A stretch of 64,000 nucleotides of DNA, taken from assembly GCA_001768235.1 (NCBI GenBank), contig MENK01000035.1, positions 64,183-128,182 of the forward strand. The letters run 5' to 3'. This document shows positions 1 through 8,601 of the stretch, in pieces. Position numbers and translations under genes: made by a program. Every line of letters begins with the position of its first letter. Positions within the stretch are counted from its first letter, which is position 1. The notes under the pieces are model-generated. The model saw nothing but the letters and a program-made list of their open reading frames with translations, was not told where the DNA came from and did no database searches. The stretch comes from Bacteroidetes bacterium GWB2_32_14 (lineage in GTDB: Bacteria; Bacteroidota; Bacteroidia; Bacteroidales; UBA12077).

Positions 1-284
1 TCATCTGTTGGTTCAGTTCCATTATCTTGATCTGTTCCAAAAATAAAATCACAATTGGAATAAGTATCCCAAACATATCCATCACTTCTATCATCTGTTG
101 TATAAAATGCATCCCAAAGTCCAGGTGTATATGAAACGGATGTATGTCCATCGATAATATTATAAAGCTGAGTTTTTAATGTATAACCCGTTCCTGTCGC
201 ACTATCATAATACCCTGAAGGAATCTGCCCAAATCCGAGTTGCAATAACAAAATCGCAAAACCTGTTAAAAAAAATTTTTTCAT
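1..284 (-). CDS. Secreted endonuclease I family nuclease (5' part only, runs off window)
   Basis: Partial gene. The start codon is the ATG at 284-282 and the frame stays open to the window edge, giving 94 residues. The protein starts with a lysine pair and a hydrophobic signal peptide ending in GFGQ, so it is exported. The mature N-terminus IPSGYYDSATGTGYTLKTQL and the later DGYVWDTYSNCDF pattern are what I know from Bacteroidota endonuclease I/extracellular ribonuclease proteins (PF04231), which degrade nucleic acid outside the cell and often carry a C-terminal type IX secretion tail. The catalytic part and any sorting domain lie outside the window. Divergent from dtd. Family call is from memory of the N-terminal pattern. 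Confidence 0.75.
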   Translation of the reverse strand, partial: MKKFFLTGFAILLLQLGFGQIPSGYYDSATGTGYTLKTQLYNIIDGHTSVSYTPGLWDAFYTTDDRSDGYVWDTYSNCDFIFGTDQDNGTEPTD

Positions 285-313
285 TTTACTTCTGTTACTT
301 ATTATCATTCTCT

Positions 314-349
314 TTATTCCCCAATTTTTTACCTCTAACGGGGGAATAA
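314..349. repeat. 9-bp inverted repeat in divergent promoter region
   Basis: TTATTCCCC (314-322) and GGGGAATAA (341-349) form a perfect 9-bp inverted repeat with an 18-bp spacer. It lies between the divergent endonuclease and dtd genes, 30 bp upstream of the nuclease start. It could be an operator or a hairpin in the nuclease leader. No U-run follows, so a terminator is unlikely. Confidence 0.4.
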
Positions 350-442
350 TTGTACTAATAATTCATGAAATTGTTTCACTTTTTTCAATCTAATTTCATA
401 CTTTCGTCAATTCATCGCCATATAACAAACAAAATATTAAAA

Positions 443-895
443 ATGAAAGCTGTAATTCAACGAGTTAGTGAGGCATCGGTTACAATTGACAACAAAATCA
501 AATCTGAAATTAAACTCGGTTTATTGCTTCTAATAGGAATTGAAGAAGCAGATAATACAGATGATATTCAATGGTTAAGCAACAAAATTTGCCAGCTTCG
601 CATTTTCAACGATGAAACCGGGGTGATGAACCTTTCTGTTAAAGATATTGACGGTGAAATTCTTGCAATAAGCCAGTTTACATTACATGCAAAAATTAAA
701 AAAGGAAATCGGCCATCGTATATACAGGCTGCTAAACCCGAGATTGCTATCCTGTTATACAATCAATTTGTAGAACAAATCAGCTTTGATTTAGGTAAAA
801 ATATCAAGACCGGAGAATTTGGAGCGCACATGGCTGTTGAATTAATTAACGATGGCCCTGTAACCATCTTGGTTGATACAAAAAATAAAGAATAA
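443..895 (+). CDS. dtd: D-aminoacyl-tRNA deacylase
   Basis: Hydrolyses D-amino acids mischarged on tRNA (D-Tyr and others) and glycyl-tRNA(Ala), a cytosolic proofreading enzyme. The 150-residue product from the ATG at 443 has the family length and begins MKAVIQRVSEASV, the classic DTD start. The frame is open further upstream (to 365), but that extension has no family counterpart. The SQFTLH motif places S77 and T80 where the active site is expected, and the Gly-cisPro motif NDGPVT is near the C-terminus. The MFS gene starts one base after its stop, so the two are probably cotranscribed. Confidence 0.95.
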   Translation: MKAVIQRVSEASVTIDNKIKSEIKLGLLLLIGIEEADNTDDIQWLSNKICQLRIFNDETGVMNLSVKDIDGEILAISQFTLHAKIKKGNRPSYIQAAKPEIAILLYNQFVEQISFDLGKNIKTGEFGAHMAVELINDGPVTILVDTKNKE

Positions 896-896
896 A

Positions 897-2279
897 ATGG
901 ATGAACCCTCAACAAAATCAATACAAAGAGCAACCCTGATTGTTGCATCAACGGCATCATTTATAACTCCTTTTATTGGAGCATCAATTAATATTGCTCT
1001 TCCTTCAATCGGGAAAGAATTTTCAGCAAATGCCTTATTATTAAGCTGGGTTGCCACTTCGTTTTTATTGTCGTCAGCTATTTTTCTGGTTCCATTCGGA
1101 AGAATCGCCGATATTTACGGGCGAAAAAAGATTTTTAATTTAGGAATTATTATTTACACTATTTTCACTTTCTTTAGCGCTTATGCTCCTGATATTAAAA
1201 TACTTATTCTATTACGCATTTTCCAGGGAATGGGTGGAGCAATGATATTTGGTACCGGAATGGCAATTATTACTTCTGTTTTCCCTCGTGAAAGCAGGGG
1301 GAAAGCACTGGGGATAGTTGTTTCTGCTGTTTATGCAGGGTTAACCTTAGGCCCGTTTATTGGCGGGGTTTTAACAAAAAATTATGGCTGGCACAGCATT
1401 TTTATTTTTACAATTCCTTTCGGGTTGCTTGCCCTGATTTTAAGTTTTATCTTCTTAAAAGATGATTGGGCAGAAGCCAAAGGAGAAAAATTCGACTGGA
1501 AAGGTTCCTTATTATATGCTGTTTCAATAACATCACTCATTTATGGTTTCAGCCAATTGCCCGGGTTAATCGGGGGAATTCTTACAATTCTTGGCGTTCT
1601 TGGTCTCTGGTTATTTATATCGTTTGAAAAACATCTTGATTTCCCTGTTTTAAATATCCGGTTATTTCAAAACAACCAGGTTTTTGCATTTTCTAACTAT
1701 GCTGCATTAATCAATTACAGTGCAACTTTTGCTATTGGTTTTTTATTAAGCCTTTATCTACAATATATAAAAGGATTAAATCCCCAGGAGGCTGGACAAA
1801 TACTAGTTATTCAACCATTACTTATGGCTGTTTTTTCTCCAATTACAGGAAAATTATCTGACAAAATAAACGCGGGAAAAGTAGCATCAATAGGAATGGC
1901 CATGATTTCTGCAGGATTAGTAATTATAAGCTTTATTAATTCTCAAACATCTTTACGTATGATTGTTCCAGTATTAATTCTTTTCGGGATTGGCCTAGCC
2001 TTGTTTTCTTCACCCAATACAAATGCAATTATGGGTTCTGTAGAAAAGAAATATTATGGAATTGCATCGGGAACAATTGGAACAATGCGACTTGTCGGAC
2101 AGATGGCAAGCATGGGTATTGCTATGCTTCTATTTTCATTATTTATAGGAAAAGTTGAAATTAATCCTTCAAATTTTAATGCTTTTATACTAAGTATTCG
2201 AACTGCATTTATCATATTTGCAGTATTATGTTTTGTGGGTGTATTTTTTTCTTTAGCACGAAATAATTCAAAGAAATGA
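897..2279 (+). CDS. MFS transporter, probable 14-TM drug/proton antiporter (DHA2-like)
   Basis: Inner-membrane secondary transporter of 460 residues, hydrophobic throughout. Motif A (GRIADIYGRKK, residues about 68-78) lies in the loop after TM2, and the antiporter motif C-like GLTLGPFIGG is present further on. Layout resembles EmrB/QacA drug exporters. Substrate cannot be told. I chose ATG 897, directly after the dtd stop, over the in-frame upstream start that would overlap dtd. The stop overlaps the start of the MazG-like gene (ATGA), so dtd, this gene and mazG form a tight operon. Confidence 0.85.
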   Translation: MDEPSTKSIQRATLIVASTASFITPFIGASINIALPSIGKEFSANALLLSWVATSFLLSSAIFLVPFGRIADIYGRKKIFNLGIIIYTIFTFFSAYAPDIKILILLRIFQGMGGAMIFGTGMAIITSVFPRESRGKALGIVVSAVYAGLTLGPFIGGVLTKNYGWHSIFIFTIPFGLLALILSFIFLKDDWAEAKGEKFDWKGSLLYAVSITSLIYGFSQLPGLIGGILTILGVLGLWLFISFEKHLDFPVLNIRLFQNNQVFAFSNYAALINYSATFAIGFLLSLYLQYIKGLNPQEAGQILVIQPLLMAVFSPITGKLSDKINAGKVASIGMAMISAGLVIISFINSQTSLRMIVPVLILFGIGLALFSSPNTNAIMGSVEKKYYGIASGTIGTMRLVGQMASMGIAMLLFSLFIGKVEINPSNFNAFILSIRTAFIIFAVLCFVGVFFSLARNNSKK

Positions 2280-2602
2280 CAATACAGGAAGCACAGGAAA
2301 AAGTTGATCTCTGGATTAAAACCTTTGGTGTTCGTTATTTTAATGAATTAACCAATATGGTTTTACTTACAGAAGAAGTTGGTGAATTGGCCAGAATTAT
2401 AGCACGAAAATATGGAGAACAATCATTCAAAGAGAGTGATAAAGGGAAAAATATGGATGAAGAAATGGCTGATATTCTTTTTGTGCTGATTTGTTTGGCC
2501 AATCAAACAGGAATTGATTTAACTGAAGCATTACAAAAAAACCTTGAAAAGAAAACAAGCAGGGATTCTGAACGGCATAAACAAAACAACAAATTAATCT
2601 GA
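2276..2602 (+). CDS. MazG-like nucleotide pyrophosphohydrolase
   Basis: Small all-alpha NTP pyrophosphohydrolase of 108 residues. It shows the two acidic metal-binding motifs of the superfamily: EEVGELARI (about residues 31-39) and EEMADILFV (about 62-70), the ExxE and ExxD helices binding Mg2+. Family members hydrolyse (d)NTPs to NMPs and pyrophosphate as house-cleaning enzymes. The substrate is not fixed by sequence. It overlaps the MFS stop by 4 bp (ATGA), implying translational coupling. Next to dtd, it may share a sanitation theme, but that is inference. Confidence 0.85.
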   Translation: MTIQEAQEKVDLWIKTFGVRYFNELTNMVLLTEEVGELARIIARKYGEQSFKESDKGKNMDEEMADILFVLICLANQTGIDLTEALQKNLEKKTSRDSERHKQNNKLI

Positions 2603-2627
2603 TCACTTAATTTTAAAATATATCACG

Positions 2628-3497
2628 ATGAAAGATTTATTTACTAAATACGACAGTCTGTTTTTAAAAGACGATATTAAACAAAAAGTTACTGCATTAG
2701 CAAACAACAGCCATCAATATTTGACTACCGATAATTTAAAATTATTATTTAGTTTAATAGATTTAACCAGCTTAAATACAGAAGATAATGAAACAAAAAT
2801 TAAATCAATGACTTTAAAGGTTAATGATTTAAAAAACCATTATCCCGATATGCCCAATGTTGCAGCTATGTGTGTTTATCCCAGTATGGTTGAACACGTA
2901 AAAACAAATCTTTCGGTTAAAGGATTGGGCTTAGCTTCGGTTGGGGCAGGTTTTCCTTCTTCACAAACATACAAATCAATTAAAATTGATGAGTGTAAAC
3001 AAGCTGTTTCTGCAGGTGCAACCGAAATAGATATTGTACTTTCTGTGGGTAAATTTTTCGAGGGAGAGTATAACTTTTGTTATAACGAAATAAAAGACAT
3101 TAAATCAGCTATTGGCAAAACTCATCTTAAAGTAATTCTTGAATCCGGAGCATTAAAATCATATCAGCAGATTTGGGAAGCAAGTATTCTTTCCATGGAA
3201 GCGGGCGCAGATTTTATTAAAACATCAACAGGAAAACAAAATCCGGCTGCAACACTCGATGCTGTTTATGTTATGACCAAAGCTATTAAATCATTTTATG
3301 AAATTACAGGCAAAAAAATCGGGATAAAACCTGCCGGAGGTATTGTAACTACAGAAGATGCTTTAGGATATTATTCTATAGTTAAAGAAAACCTTGGATA
3401 TGACTGGTTAAACAATGAATTATTCAGAATTGGAGCAAGTCGCCTGGCGAATAATTTACTAACCAATATTTATAAAAAAGAAATTCAGTATTTCTAA
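2628..3497 (+). CDS. deoC: Deoxyribose-phosphate aldolase
   Basis: Cleaves 2-deoxy-D-ribose 5-phosphate to glyceraldehyde 3-phosphate and acetaldehyde in deoxynucleoside catabolism. TIM barrel, class I aldolase. The Schiff-base lysine lies in DFIKTSTGK (K198), and the second active-site lysine in the GIKPAGGI motif. At 289 residues it is of the longer DeoC type, with about 50 extra N-terminal residues relative to the short bacterial form. It lies 25 bp after the MazG-like gene and is probably the last gene of the dtd operon. A hairpin terminator follows at 3516. Confidence 0.93.
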   Translation: MKDLFTKYDSLFLKDDIKQKVTALANNSHQYLTTDNLKLLFSLIDLTSLNTEDNETKIKSMTLKVNDLKNHYPDMPNVAAMCVYPSMVEHVKTNLSVKGLGLASVGAGFPSSQTYKSIKIDECKQAVSAGATEIDIVLSVGKFFEGEYNFCYNEIKDIKSAIGKTHLKVILESGALKSYQQIWEASILSMEAGADFIKTSTGKQNPAATLDAVYVMTKAIKSFYEITGKKIGIKPAGGIVTTEDALGYYSIVKENLGYDWLNNELFRIGASRLANNLLTNIYKKEIQYF

Positions 3498-3515
3498 GCC
3501 ATTTGCAATTTCATG

Positions 3516-3545
3516 CTCCGCCTGAATTCAGGACGGAGTATTTTT
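3516..3545 (+). terminator. Intrinsic terminator after deoC
   Basis: CTCCG then CCTGAA pairs with TTCAGG then CGGAG (one bulged A) as an 11-bp stem, followed by TATTTTTATTT. It sits 18 bp after the deoC stop, between convergent deoC and the polyprenyl synthase gene. Confidence 0.7.
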
Positions 3546-4521
3546 ATTTCTTGCGGGTAACAACGTAATCGACCAGCCCAATCATTGATTTTTTTGAATC
3601 ATTATCAGGAAAATCTTTTATTATTTCTAATGCTTTTAATTTATATTCGTTCATAACCCCGGAAGCATAATCGAGTCCCCCATTTTTTATAACAAAATCA
3701 ATGACTTCCTGTACTTTCTTTTTATTTTTATGGTGTTTAATAATTCGTTTTATAATTTCTTTTTTATCCGTGCCATTGTTTTTTCCCAATACATGAATAA
3801 TGGGGAGAGTAAGTTTTTTTTCTTTAATATCGTTGCCCGAAGGTTTGCCAATTAATCCGTTATTCTGATAATCCAGTAAATCATCTTTAATCTGGAAAGC
3901 CATTCCCACATACTCACCAAAAAGTCGCATTTTTTCAACTGTTTCGTCATCTGCACCCGATGATTTTGCTCCACAGGCAGTGCATGCCGCGATTAGGGCT
4001 GCTGTTTTTTTCCGAATGATCTCGTAATAAATATCCTCTGTAATATTTAATCTTCTTGATTTTTGTATTTGAAGAAGCTCTCCTTCACTCATTTCTCTAA
4101 CAGCAACAGAAACTATTTTTAGTAATTCGTACTCATTATTTTCTACCGCGACTAAAAGTCCTTTTGATAGTAAATAATCACCAACAAGAACACTAATTTT
4201 TGATTTCCAGAGAGCATTAACAGAGAAAAAACCTCTTCGTTCATACGCCTCGTCAACAACATCATCGTGAATTAATGTCGCGGTATGTAAAAGCTCTATT
4301 AATGATGCCGCGGTATATGTTGAATTACCCACTTCATTATTTATCATTTTTGCTGTAAGGAATACAAACATGGGCCGCATTTGCTTTCCTTTTCTTCGTA
4401 AAATATAATTCATTATTATATTCAACAAGGGAACTTTTGTTTGCATCGACGACCTGAAATACGGTTCAAACTGCTGTATCTCATTTTTTATCGGGGCTGC
4501 TATTTTATCTATTTCAGACAT
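3544..4521 (-). CDS. Polyprenyl diphosphate synthase (trans-isoprenyl, octaprenyl-type)
   Basis: Condenses isopentenyl diphosphate units onto an allylic primer to make the long polyprenyl tail of menaquinone. The product is 325 residues, as expected for long-chain synthases. The first aspartate-rich motif is HDDVVDE (near residue 90) and the second is DDLLDY (near 218), the Mg-diphosphate binding sites of all-trans prenyltransferases. Monocistronic, convergent with deoC, start ATG 4521. Chain length cannot be set from sequence; an IspB-like role is the common one. Confidence 0.9.
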   Translation of the reverse strand: MSEIDKIAAPIKNEIQQFEPYFRSSMQTKVPLLNIIMNYILRRKGKQMRPMFVFLTAKMINNEVGNSTYTAASLIELLHTATLIHDDVVDEAYERRGFFSVNALWKSKISVLVGDYLLSKGLLVAVENNEYELLKIVSVAVREMSEGELLQIQKSRRLNITEDIYYEIIRKKTAALIAACTACGAKSSGADDETVEKMRLFGEYVGMAFQIKDDLLDYQNNGLIGKPSGNDIKEKKLTLPIIHVLGKNNGTDKKEIIKRIIKHHKNKKKVQEVIDFVIKNGGLDYASGVMNEYKLKALEIIKDFPDNDSKKSMIGLVDYVVTRKK

Positions 4522-4709
4522 TCTCGGAATTATAAATACGTAAAAAAGAATGACAGAAATTTAATCAAATTCTTTAAATCCATATACACCCCAAACAAAA
4601 TCATTTCAAGAAAGTTCGTTTTTTTTATTCGCAAATCATAAAGAATTCATTATCACCTCTAAATTTTTATTAGCTGATATTCGTCATGAATTTTTAAATG
4701 ATATATTTA

Positions 4710-4717
4710 TATATTTG
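4710..4717 (+). promoter_or_regulatory. -7 box TATATTTG upstream of ArsR gene
   Basis: TATATTTG matches the Bacteroidota -7 consensus TAnnTTTG and ends 33 bp before the ATG at 4751. No clear TTTG-type -33 box is seen at the expected distance, so this is only a candidate. Confidence 0.35.
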
Positions 4718-4750
4718 CATTTGTTAATTAACTAAAAACCTGTTTAGAAA

Positions 4751-5053
4751 ATGAAGATTAAAGACCTGACAATAGAACAACTTGAAGACGCGGCAAATAT
4801 GTTAAAAGCAATTGCACATCCCATGAGAATTGCTATTTTGAGTTTTTTGGAAGATGGAAAAAAATTAACAGTAACAGAAATTCATGAGAAACTTGGAATT
4901 GAACAATCTACCACATCGCATCATTTGGGAATACTGAAAGATAAAGGCGTTCTATGTTCAAAGAGGGAAGGGAAAAACACGTACTACTCATTAAAACACA
5001 GCAATTTAAGCAACATCGTAAATTGTGTAAGCAACTGTACGTCTGCCGATTAA
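4751..5053 (+). CDS. ArsR/SmtB-family transcriptional regulator
   Basis: A 100-residue winged-helix repressor. Residues about 17-80 carry the HTH_5 pattern: AIAHPMRIAILSFL, then recognition helix EQSTTSHHLGILKDKG, then the wing KREGKNTYYSL. There is no metal-binding ELCVCD motif in the recognition helix. The only cysteines besides one in the HTH end are at the C-terminus (VNCVSNC), which could be a thiol or metal sensor site. No obvious target gene is adjacent and a terminator follows at once, so it is likely monocistronic. Ligand unknown. Confidence 0.85.
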   Translation: MKIKDLTIEQLEDAANMLKAIAHPMRIAILSFLEDGKKLTVTEIHEKLGIEQSTTSHHLGILKDKGVLCSKREGKNTYYSLKHSNLSNIVNCVSNCTSAD

Positions 5054-5082
5054 GCCTGTTTTAAATTTAAAATTATATAAAA

Positions 5083-5120
5083 ATCATTCAAATATCCTGC
5101 TTTGAATGGTTTTTTGTTTT
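5083..5120 (+). terminator. Intrinsic terminator after ArsR gene
   Basis: ATCATTCAAA (5083-5092) pairs with TTTGAATGGT (5101-5110) including one G-U pair, 8-nt loop, then a run of T. It ends the arsR transcript and precedes queD. Confidence 0.75.
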
Positions 5121-5182
5121 TTTTATCCTGAATCAACAAATGTATTATATCTTTGTTTTTTATAAAATAATTCTTTCTTAGA

Positions 5183-5632
5183 ATGACAAAGATTCGCGTT
5201 ACAAAAGAATTTAATTTTGAAATTGCACATGCATTGTGGAATTACAATGGCCCCTGTTCAAATATTCATGGGCATTCATACAGGCTCTTTGTAACTGTTA
5301 CCGGCGAACCCGTTATTGATATTAAAAACCCTAAGCTGGGTATGGTTATTGATTTTGGTGATTTAAAAAAAATTGTTCATGAAGAAATCATTAAACCTCT
5401 TGACCATGCAATCATTCTTTCACAATCCGCTTTTGAAAGCTTAAAAGATGCCGGCAATCAAATGTTTTCAAAACAATATATTGTTGATTATCAACCCACA
5501 TGTGAAAATATGGCAATTGATATTGTACAAAAAATAAAGAAAAAACTACCTGGGCAATTAACCTTACACAGTATAAAACTTCACGAAACGGCTACTTCGT
5601 TTGCTGAATGGTTTGCTTCAGATAATCCATAA
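5183..5632 (+). CDS. queD: 6-carboxy-5,6,7,8-tetrahydropterin synthase (QueD/PTPS family)
   Basis: Converts 7,8-dihydroneopterin triphosphate to 6-carboxytetrahydropterin, the second step of queuosine/preQ0 synthesis. The product has 149 residues. The zinc-binding histidines are visible: EIAHAL at the N-terminus and IHGHSY. The catalytic Cys is in GPCSNIHGH, followed by MVIDFGDLK, LDHAIIL and the C-terminal LHETAT containing the substrate-binding Glu. It is slightly longer than the minimal QueD because of an extended loop after LDHAIIL. No other que genes are in the window. The 6-pyruvoyl-tetrahydropterin synthase reaction is the alternative, less likely in bacteria. Confidence 0.88.
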   Translation: MTKIRVTKEFNFEIAHALWNYNGPCSNIHGHSYRLFVTVTGEPVIDIKNPKLGMVIDFGDLKKIVHEEIIKPLDHAIILSQSAFESLKDAGNQMFSKQYIVDYQPTCENMAIDIVQKIKKKLPGQLTLHSIKLHETATSFAEWFASDNP

Positions 5633-5669
5633 ATTTTAATCCTTGCAAAAAATCAAACACATTAAGCTA

Positions 5670-5711
5670 TTTTTTGTGATTTGGTATTTGTATTTTGGTA
5701 CTTTGTTTTAA
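5670..5711. repeat. Degenerate heptad array upstream of polA
   Basis: Six consecutive 7-bp units with consensus close to GTATTTG, for example TGATTTG (5677-5683) and GTATTTG (5684-5690), keep a strict 7-bp period with no exact repeat. This is the same class of structure as the arrays at 49.6-55.1 kb but with a T/G-rich consensus. It lies between queD and polA, 67 bp before the polA start. Confidence 0.6.
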
Positions 5712-5778
5712 TTTATCCTGGTTATAAAAACAAACTGTTTTAAAACAAGAACTTTTAGTTCAACCTAATTTTCATTTT

Positions 5779-8544
5779 ATGTCGAAAAAACTCTATTTAC
5801 TAGATGCTTATGCATTAATATATCGTTCGTATTATGCATTCATTAAAAATCCCCGATTTACATCAAAAGGATTAAATACATCTGCTATTTATGGATTTAC
5901 CAACACCCTGATTGATTTAATTGCCAAAGAAAACCCGACACACATTGCAGTGGTTTTTGATCCCCCCTATCCTACTTTCCGGCACGAAATGTATAAGGAG
6001 TATAAAGCCAACAGGGAAGCAACCCCGGAAGATATTAAAAAATCTATTCCAATTATTAAGGAAATTATTGAAGGATTTAAAATCCCGGTAATTCAGGTTG
6101 ACCGATACGAAGCTGATGATGTAATTGGAACTTTGGCCAAACAAGCCGAAAAGGAAGGTTTCACAACATACATGATGACCCCGGATAAAGATTACGGGCA
6201 ATTGGTTTCAGATCATATTCTAATGCTTAAACCGGGTCGTGGAGGAAACGAAATGGAGCTCGTTGATAAACAAAAAATATGTGAAAAATACTCGATTAAA
6301 GATCCCGTACAGGTTATTGATATCCTTGGTTTAATGGGAGATAGTTCTGACAATATACCCGGTGCACCGGGTATTGGTGAAAAAACAGCCATGAAACTGA
6401 TTAAGGATTTCGAAAGTATTGAAAACATATACAAACGAATAGATGAAATACCGGGTAAACAAAAAGAGAAACTGGTTGAAAATAAAGAGTTGGTTTTTTT
6501 GTCGAAAGAATTAGCAACAATCAAACTGGATGTTCCAATTACAATTGACCCGGAACAATTAATTTTAGAAAATCCCGATGAAGAAAAACTTACCAGACTT
6601 TTTAATGAACTTGAATTTAGAACTGTTTTGCAAAGAGTATTCCGCAAAGAGCTTCCTTCCAAACCTTCATCAAATCCTGTACAAGGCTCATTATTTGGAG
6701 AAAATGAAGTAGAAAAAGTACCATCAACTTTAAAAAACATATCAAACACAGATCATGATTATATCTTAGTTGACACTACAGAAGATAGAAAAAATCTTAT
6801 TTCGCTTTTAAGTCAACAAAAGGAAATTTGTTTTGATACAGAAACTACCGGCCTTGATCCATATTCATCCGAAATAGTAGGTTTATCCTTTTCGTTCGAA
6901 ATACACAAAGCGTATTATATTCCATTTCCTGATGATCGGGAAATAACCAAATCTATGCTGAATGAATTTAAAGACATCTTCGAAAATCAGGCTATTCGCA
7001 AAATCGGGCAAAATATAAAATTTGACATTTTAATTCTTCAACAATACCAAATCCGGGTAAAAGGAGAATTATTCGACACCATGATCGCACATTATCTCTT
7101 ACAGCCTGATTTGCGCCATAATTTGAATTATTTATCAGAGCATTACCTCTCATATAAACCTGTAGAAATTGAAGAGTTAATTGGTAAAAAAGGCCCCCGC
7201 CAGGGTTCTATGAGAAATGTCCCTGTTGAACAAATAAAAGAATATGCAGCAGAAGACGCGGATATTGCCTTGCAGCTTAAATCTGTTTTTGAAAAAGATT
7301 TAAAAAACACGGGATTATCCGATCTTTCCGAAAATTTAGAAATGCCTCTAATTCCCGTGCTGGCAAACATGGAGTCAACAGGAATAAAAATTGACATCCA
7401 GGCTTTAATTGAATATTCCAAACTACTTAATAATGAACTCATTGAATCAGAGAAAAAAATATTCACCCACGCAGGTATGGAATTTAACATTTCGTCGCCT
7501 AAGCAACTGGGAGAAATATTATTTACCCGATTAAAGCTTGATTCAAATGCTAAAAAAACTAAAACACAACAATATTCAACAAGCGAAGAAACATTAGCTA
7601 TTCTTTTCGACAAACACCCAATAATTAATGACGTTCTGGAATACAGGTCATTAAAAAAGCTTCTATCTACTTACGTAGAAGCATTACCTAAATTAATAAA
7701 CCCCCTAACAGGGAAAATTCACACATCATATAACCAGGCCATTGCATCAACCGGGCGATTAAGTTCAAATAACCCGAACCTGCAAAACATCCCTATTCGT
7801 GAAGAACGAGGAAGAGAAATCCGAAAAGCATTTATCCCTTCTGATGACAACCACGTTTTATTAGCAGCAGACTATTCTCAAATAGAATTAAGAATAATGG
7901 CCCATTTAAGCCAGGATACAAATATGATTGCTGCATTTAAAAATAATGAGGATATACATACGGCTACAGCGGCAAAAATTTTCCACGTGGAAACAACCAA
8001 CGTATCAAAAGATCAAAGGCGAAAAGCAAAAACGGCTAATTTTGGAATTATATATGGTATTTCTGCCTTTGGCTTGTCACAAAGACTTAAAGTTCCGCGT
8101 TCGGAAGCAAAACAACTCATTGATGAGTATTTTATTGGTTTTCCAAGAGTAAAAGAATACATGGATAAAAGTATTGCCAAAGCCCGTGAAAAAGGATACG
8201 TGGAAACGATGATGGGACGTAAAAGTATTTTAAATGATATCAACTCCAGAAATAGCATTGTAAGAGGAAATGCAGAACGGTATGCCATAAATGCCCCTAT
8301 CCAGGGTTCGGCCGCAGATATTATAAAACTCGCCATGATTGACATTTTTAACGAACTAAATAAAAAGAACTATAAAAGCAAGATGATCCTGCAGGTACAC
8401 GATGAGTTAATTTTTGATGTGTACAAACCCGAAGTTGATGAAATAAAAGCTTTGGTAAAGAATAGAATGGAAAATGCGATTAAACTAAGTATCCCTCTTA
8501 CTGTAGATATTGGTATTGGCGAAAATTGGCTGGAGGCACATTAA
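5779..8544 (+). CDS. polA: DNA polymerase I
   Basis: Replicative gap-filling and repair polymerase, 921 residues. Domains in order: 5'-3' flap exonuclease (1 to about 295, with DRYEADDVIG and GDSSDNIPGAPGIGEKTA); 3'-5' proofreading exonuclease (about 325-520); family A polymerase (about 540-921). The proofreading site looks intact: DTETTG with D353, NIKFDILIL, and YAAEDADIA. In the polymerase, motif A is DYSQIELR (D698), motif B is the O-helix RRKAKTANFGIIYG, and motif C is QVHDELIF (D875). Monocistronic between a heptad-array spacer and a strong terminator. Confidence 0.97.
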   Translation: MSKKLYLLDAYALIYRSYYAFIKNPRFTSKGLNTSAIYGFTNTLIDLIAKENPTHIAVVFDPPYPTFRHEMYKEYKANREATPEDIKKSIPIIKEIIEGFKIPVIQVDRYEADDVIGTLAKQAEKEGFTTYMMTPDKDYGQLVSDHILMLKPGRGGNEMELVDKQKICEKYSIKDPVQVIDILGLMGDSSDNIPGAPGIGEKTAMKLIKDFESIENIYKRIDEIPGKQKEKLVENKELVFLSKELATIKLDVPITIDPEQLILENPDEEKLTRLFNELEFRTVLQRVFRKELPSKPSSNPVQGSLFGENEVEKVPSTLKNISNTDHDYILVDTTEDRKNLISLLSQQKEICFDTETTGLDPYSSEIVGLSFSFEIHKAYYIPFPDDREITKSMLNEFKDIFENQAIRKIGQNIKFDILILQQYQIRVKGELFDTMIAHYLLQPDLRHNLNYLSEHYLSYKPVEIEELIGKKGPRQGSMRNVPVEQIKEYAAEDADIALQLKSVFEKDLKNTGLSDLSENLEMPLIPVLANMESTGIKIDIQALIEYSKLLNNELIESEKKIFTHAGMEFNISSPKQLGEILFTRLKLDSNAKKTKTQQYSTSEETLAILFDKHPIINDVLEYRSLKKLLSTYVEALPKLINPLTGKIHTSYNQAIASTGRLSSNNPNLQNIPIREERGREIRKAFIPSDDNHVLLAADYSQIELRIMAHLSQDTNMIAAFKNNEDIHTATAAKIFHVETTNVSKDQRRKAKTANFGIIYGISAFGLSQRLKVPRSEAKQLIDEYFIGFPRVKEYMDKSIAKAREKGYVETMMGRKSILNDINSRNSIVRGNAERYAINAPIQGSAADIIKLAMIDIFNELNKKNYKSKMILQVHDELIFDVYKPEVDEIKALVKNRMENAIKLSIPLTVDIGIGENWLEAH

Positions 8545-8551
8545 TAAAAAC

Positions 8552-8583
8552 AAAATGGCCAGACAGGTTTGCCTGGCCATTTT
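8552..8583. terminator. Bidirectional terminator between polA and S41 protease
   Basis: AAAATGGCCAG (8552-8562) and CTGGCCATTTT (8573-8583) form an 11-bp perfect stem, with the inner bases partly pairing as well. The A and T tails on both sides let it act on both strands, fitting the convergent genes that end at 8544 and 8602. Confidence 0.8.
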
Positions 8584-8601
8584 AAACCCAATTTAAAATC
8601 A

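Noticed and set aside
365..442. N-terminal extension of dtd
   Set aside because: Open in frame, but the family starts at MKAVIQRV and the extension is low-complexity.
7979..7994. parS-like CACGTG-centred palindrome in polA
   Set aside because: Only 13 of 16 positions match the 16691 site and it is within coding sequence; chance or weak site.
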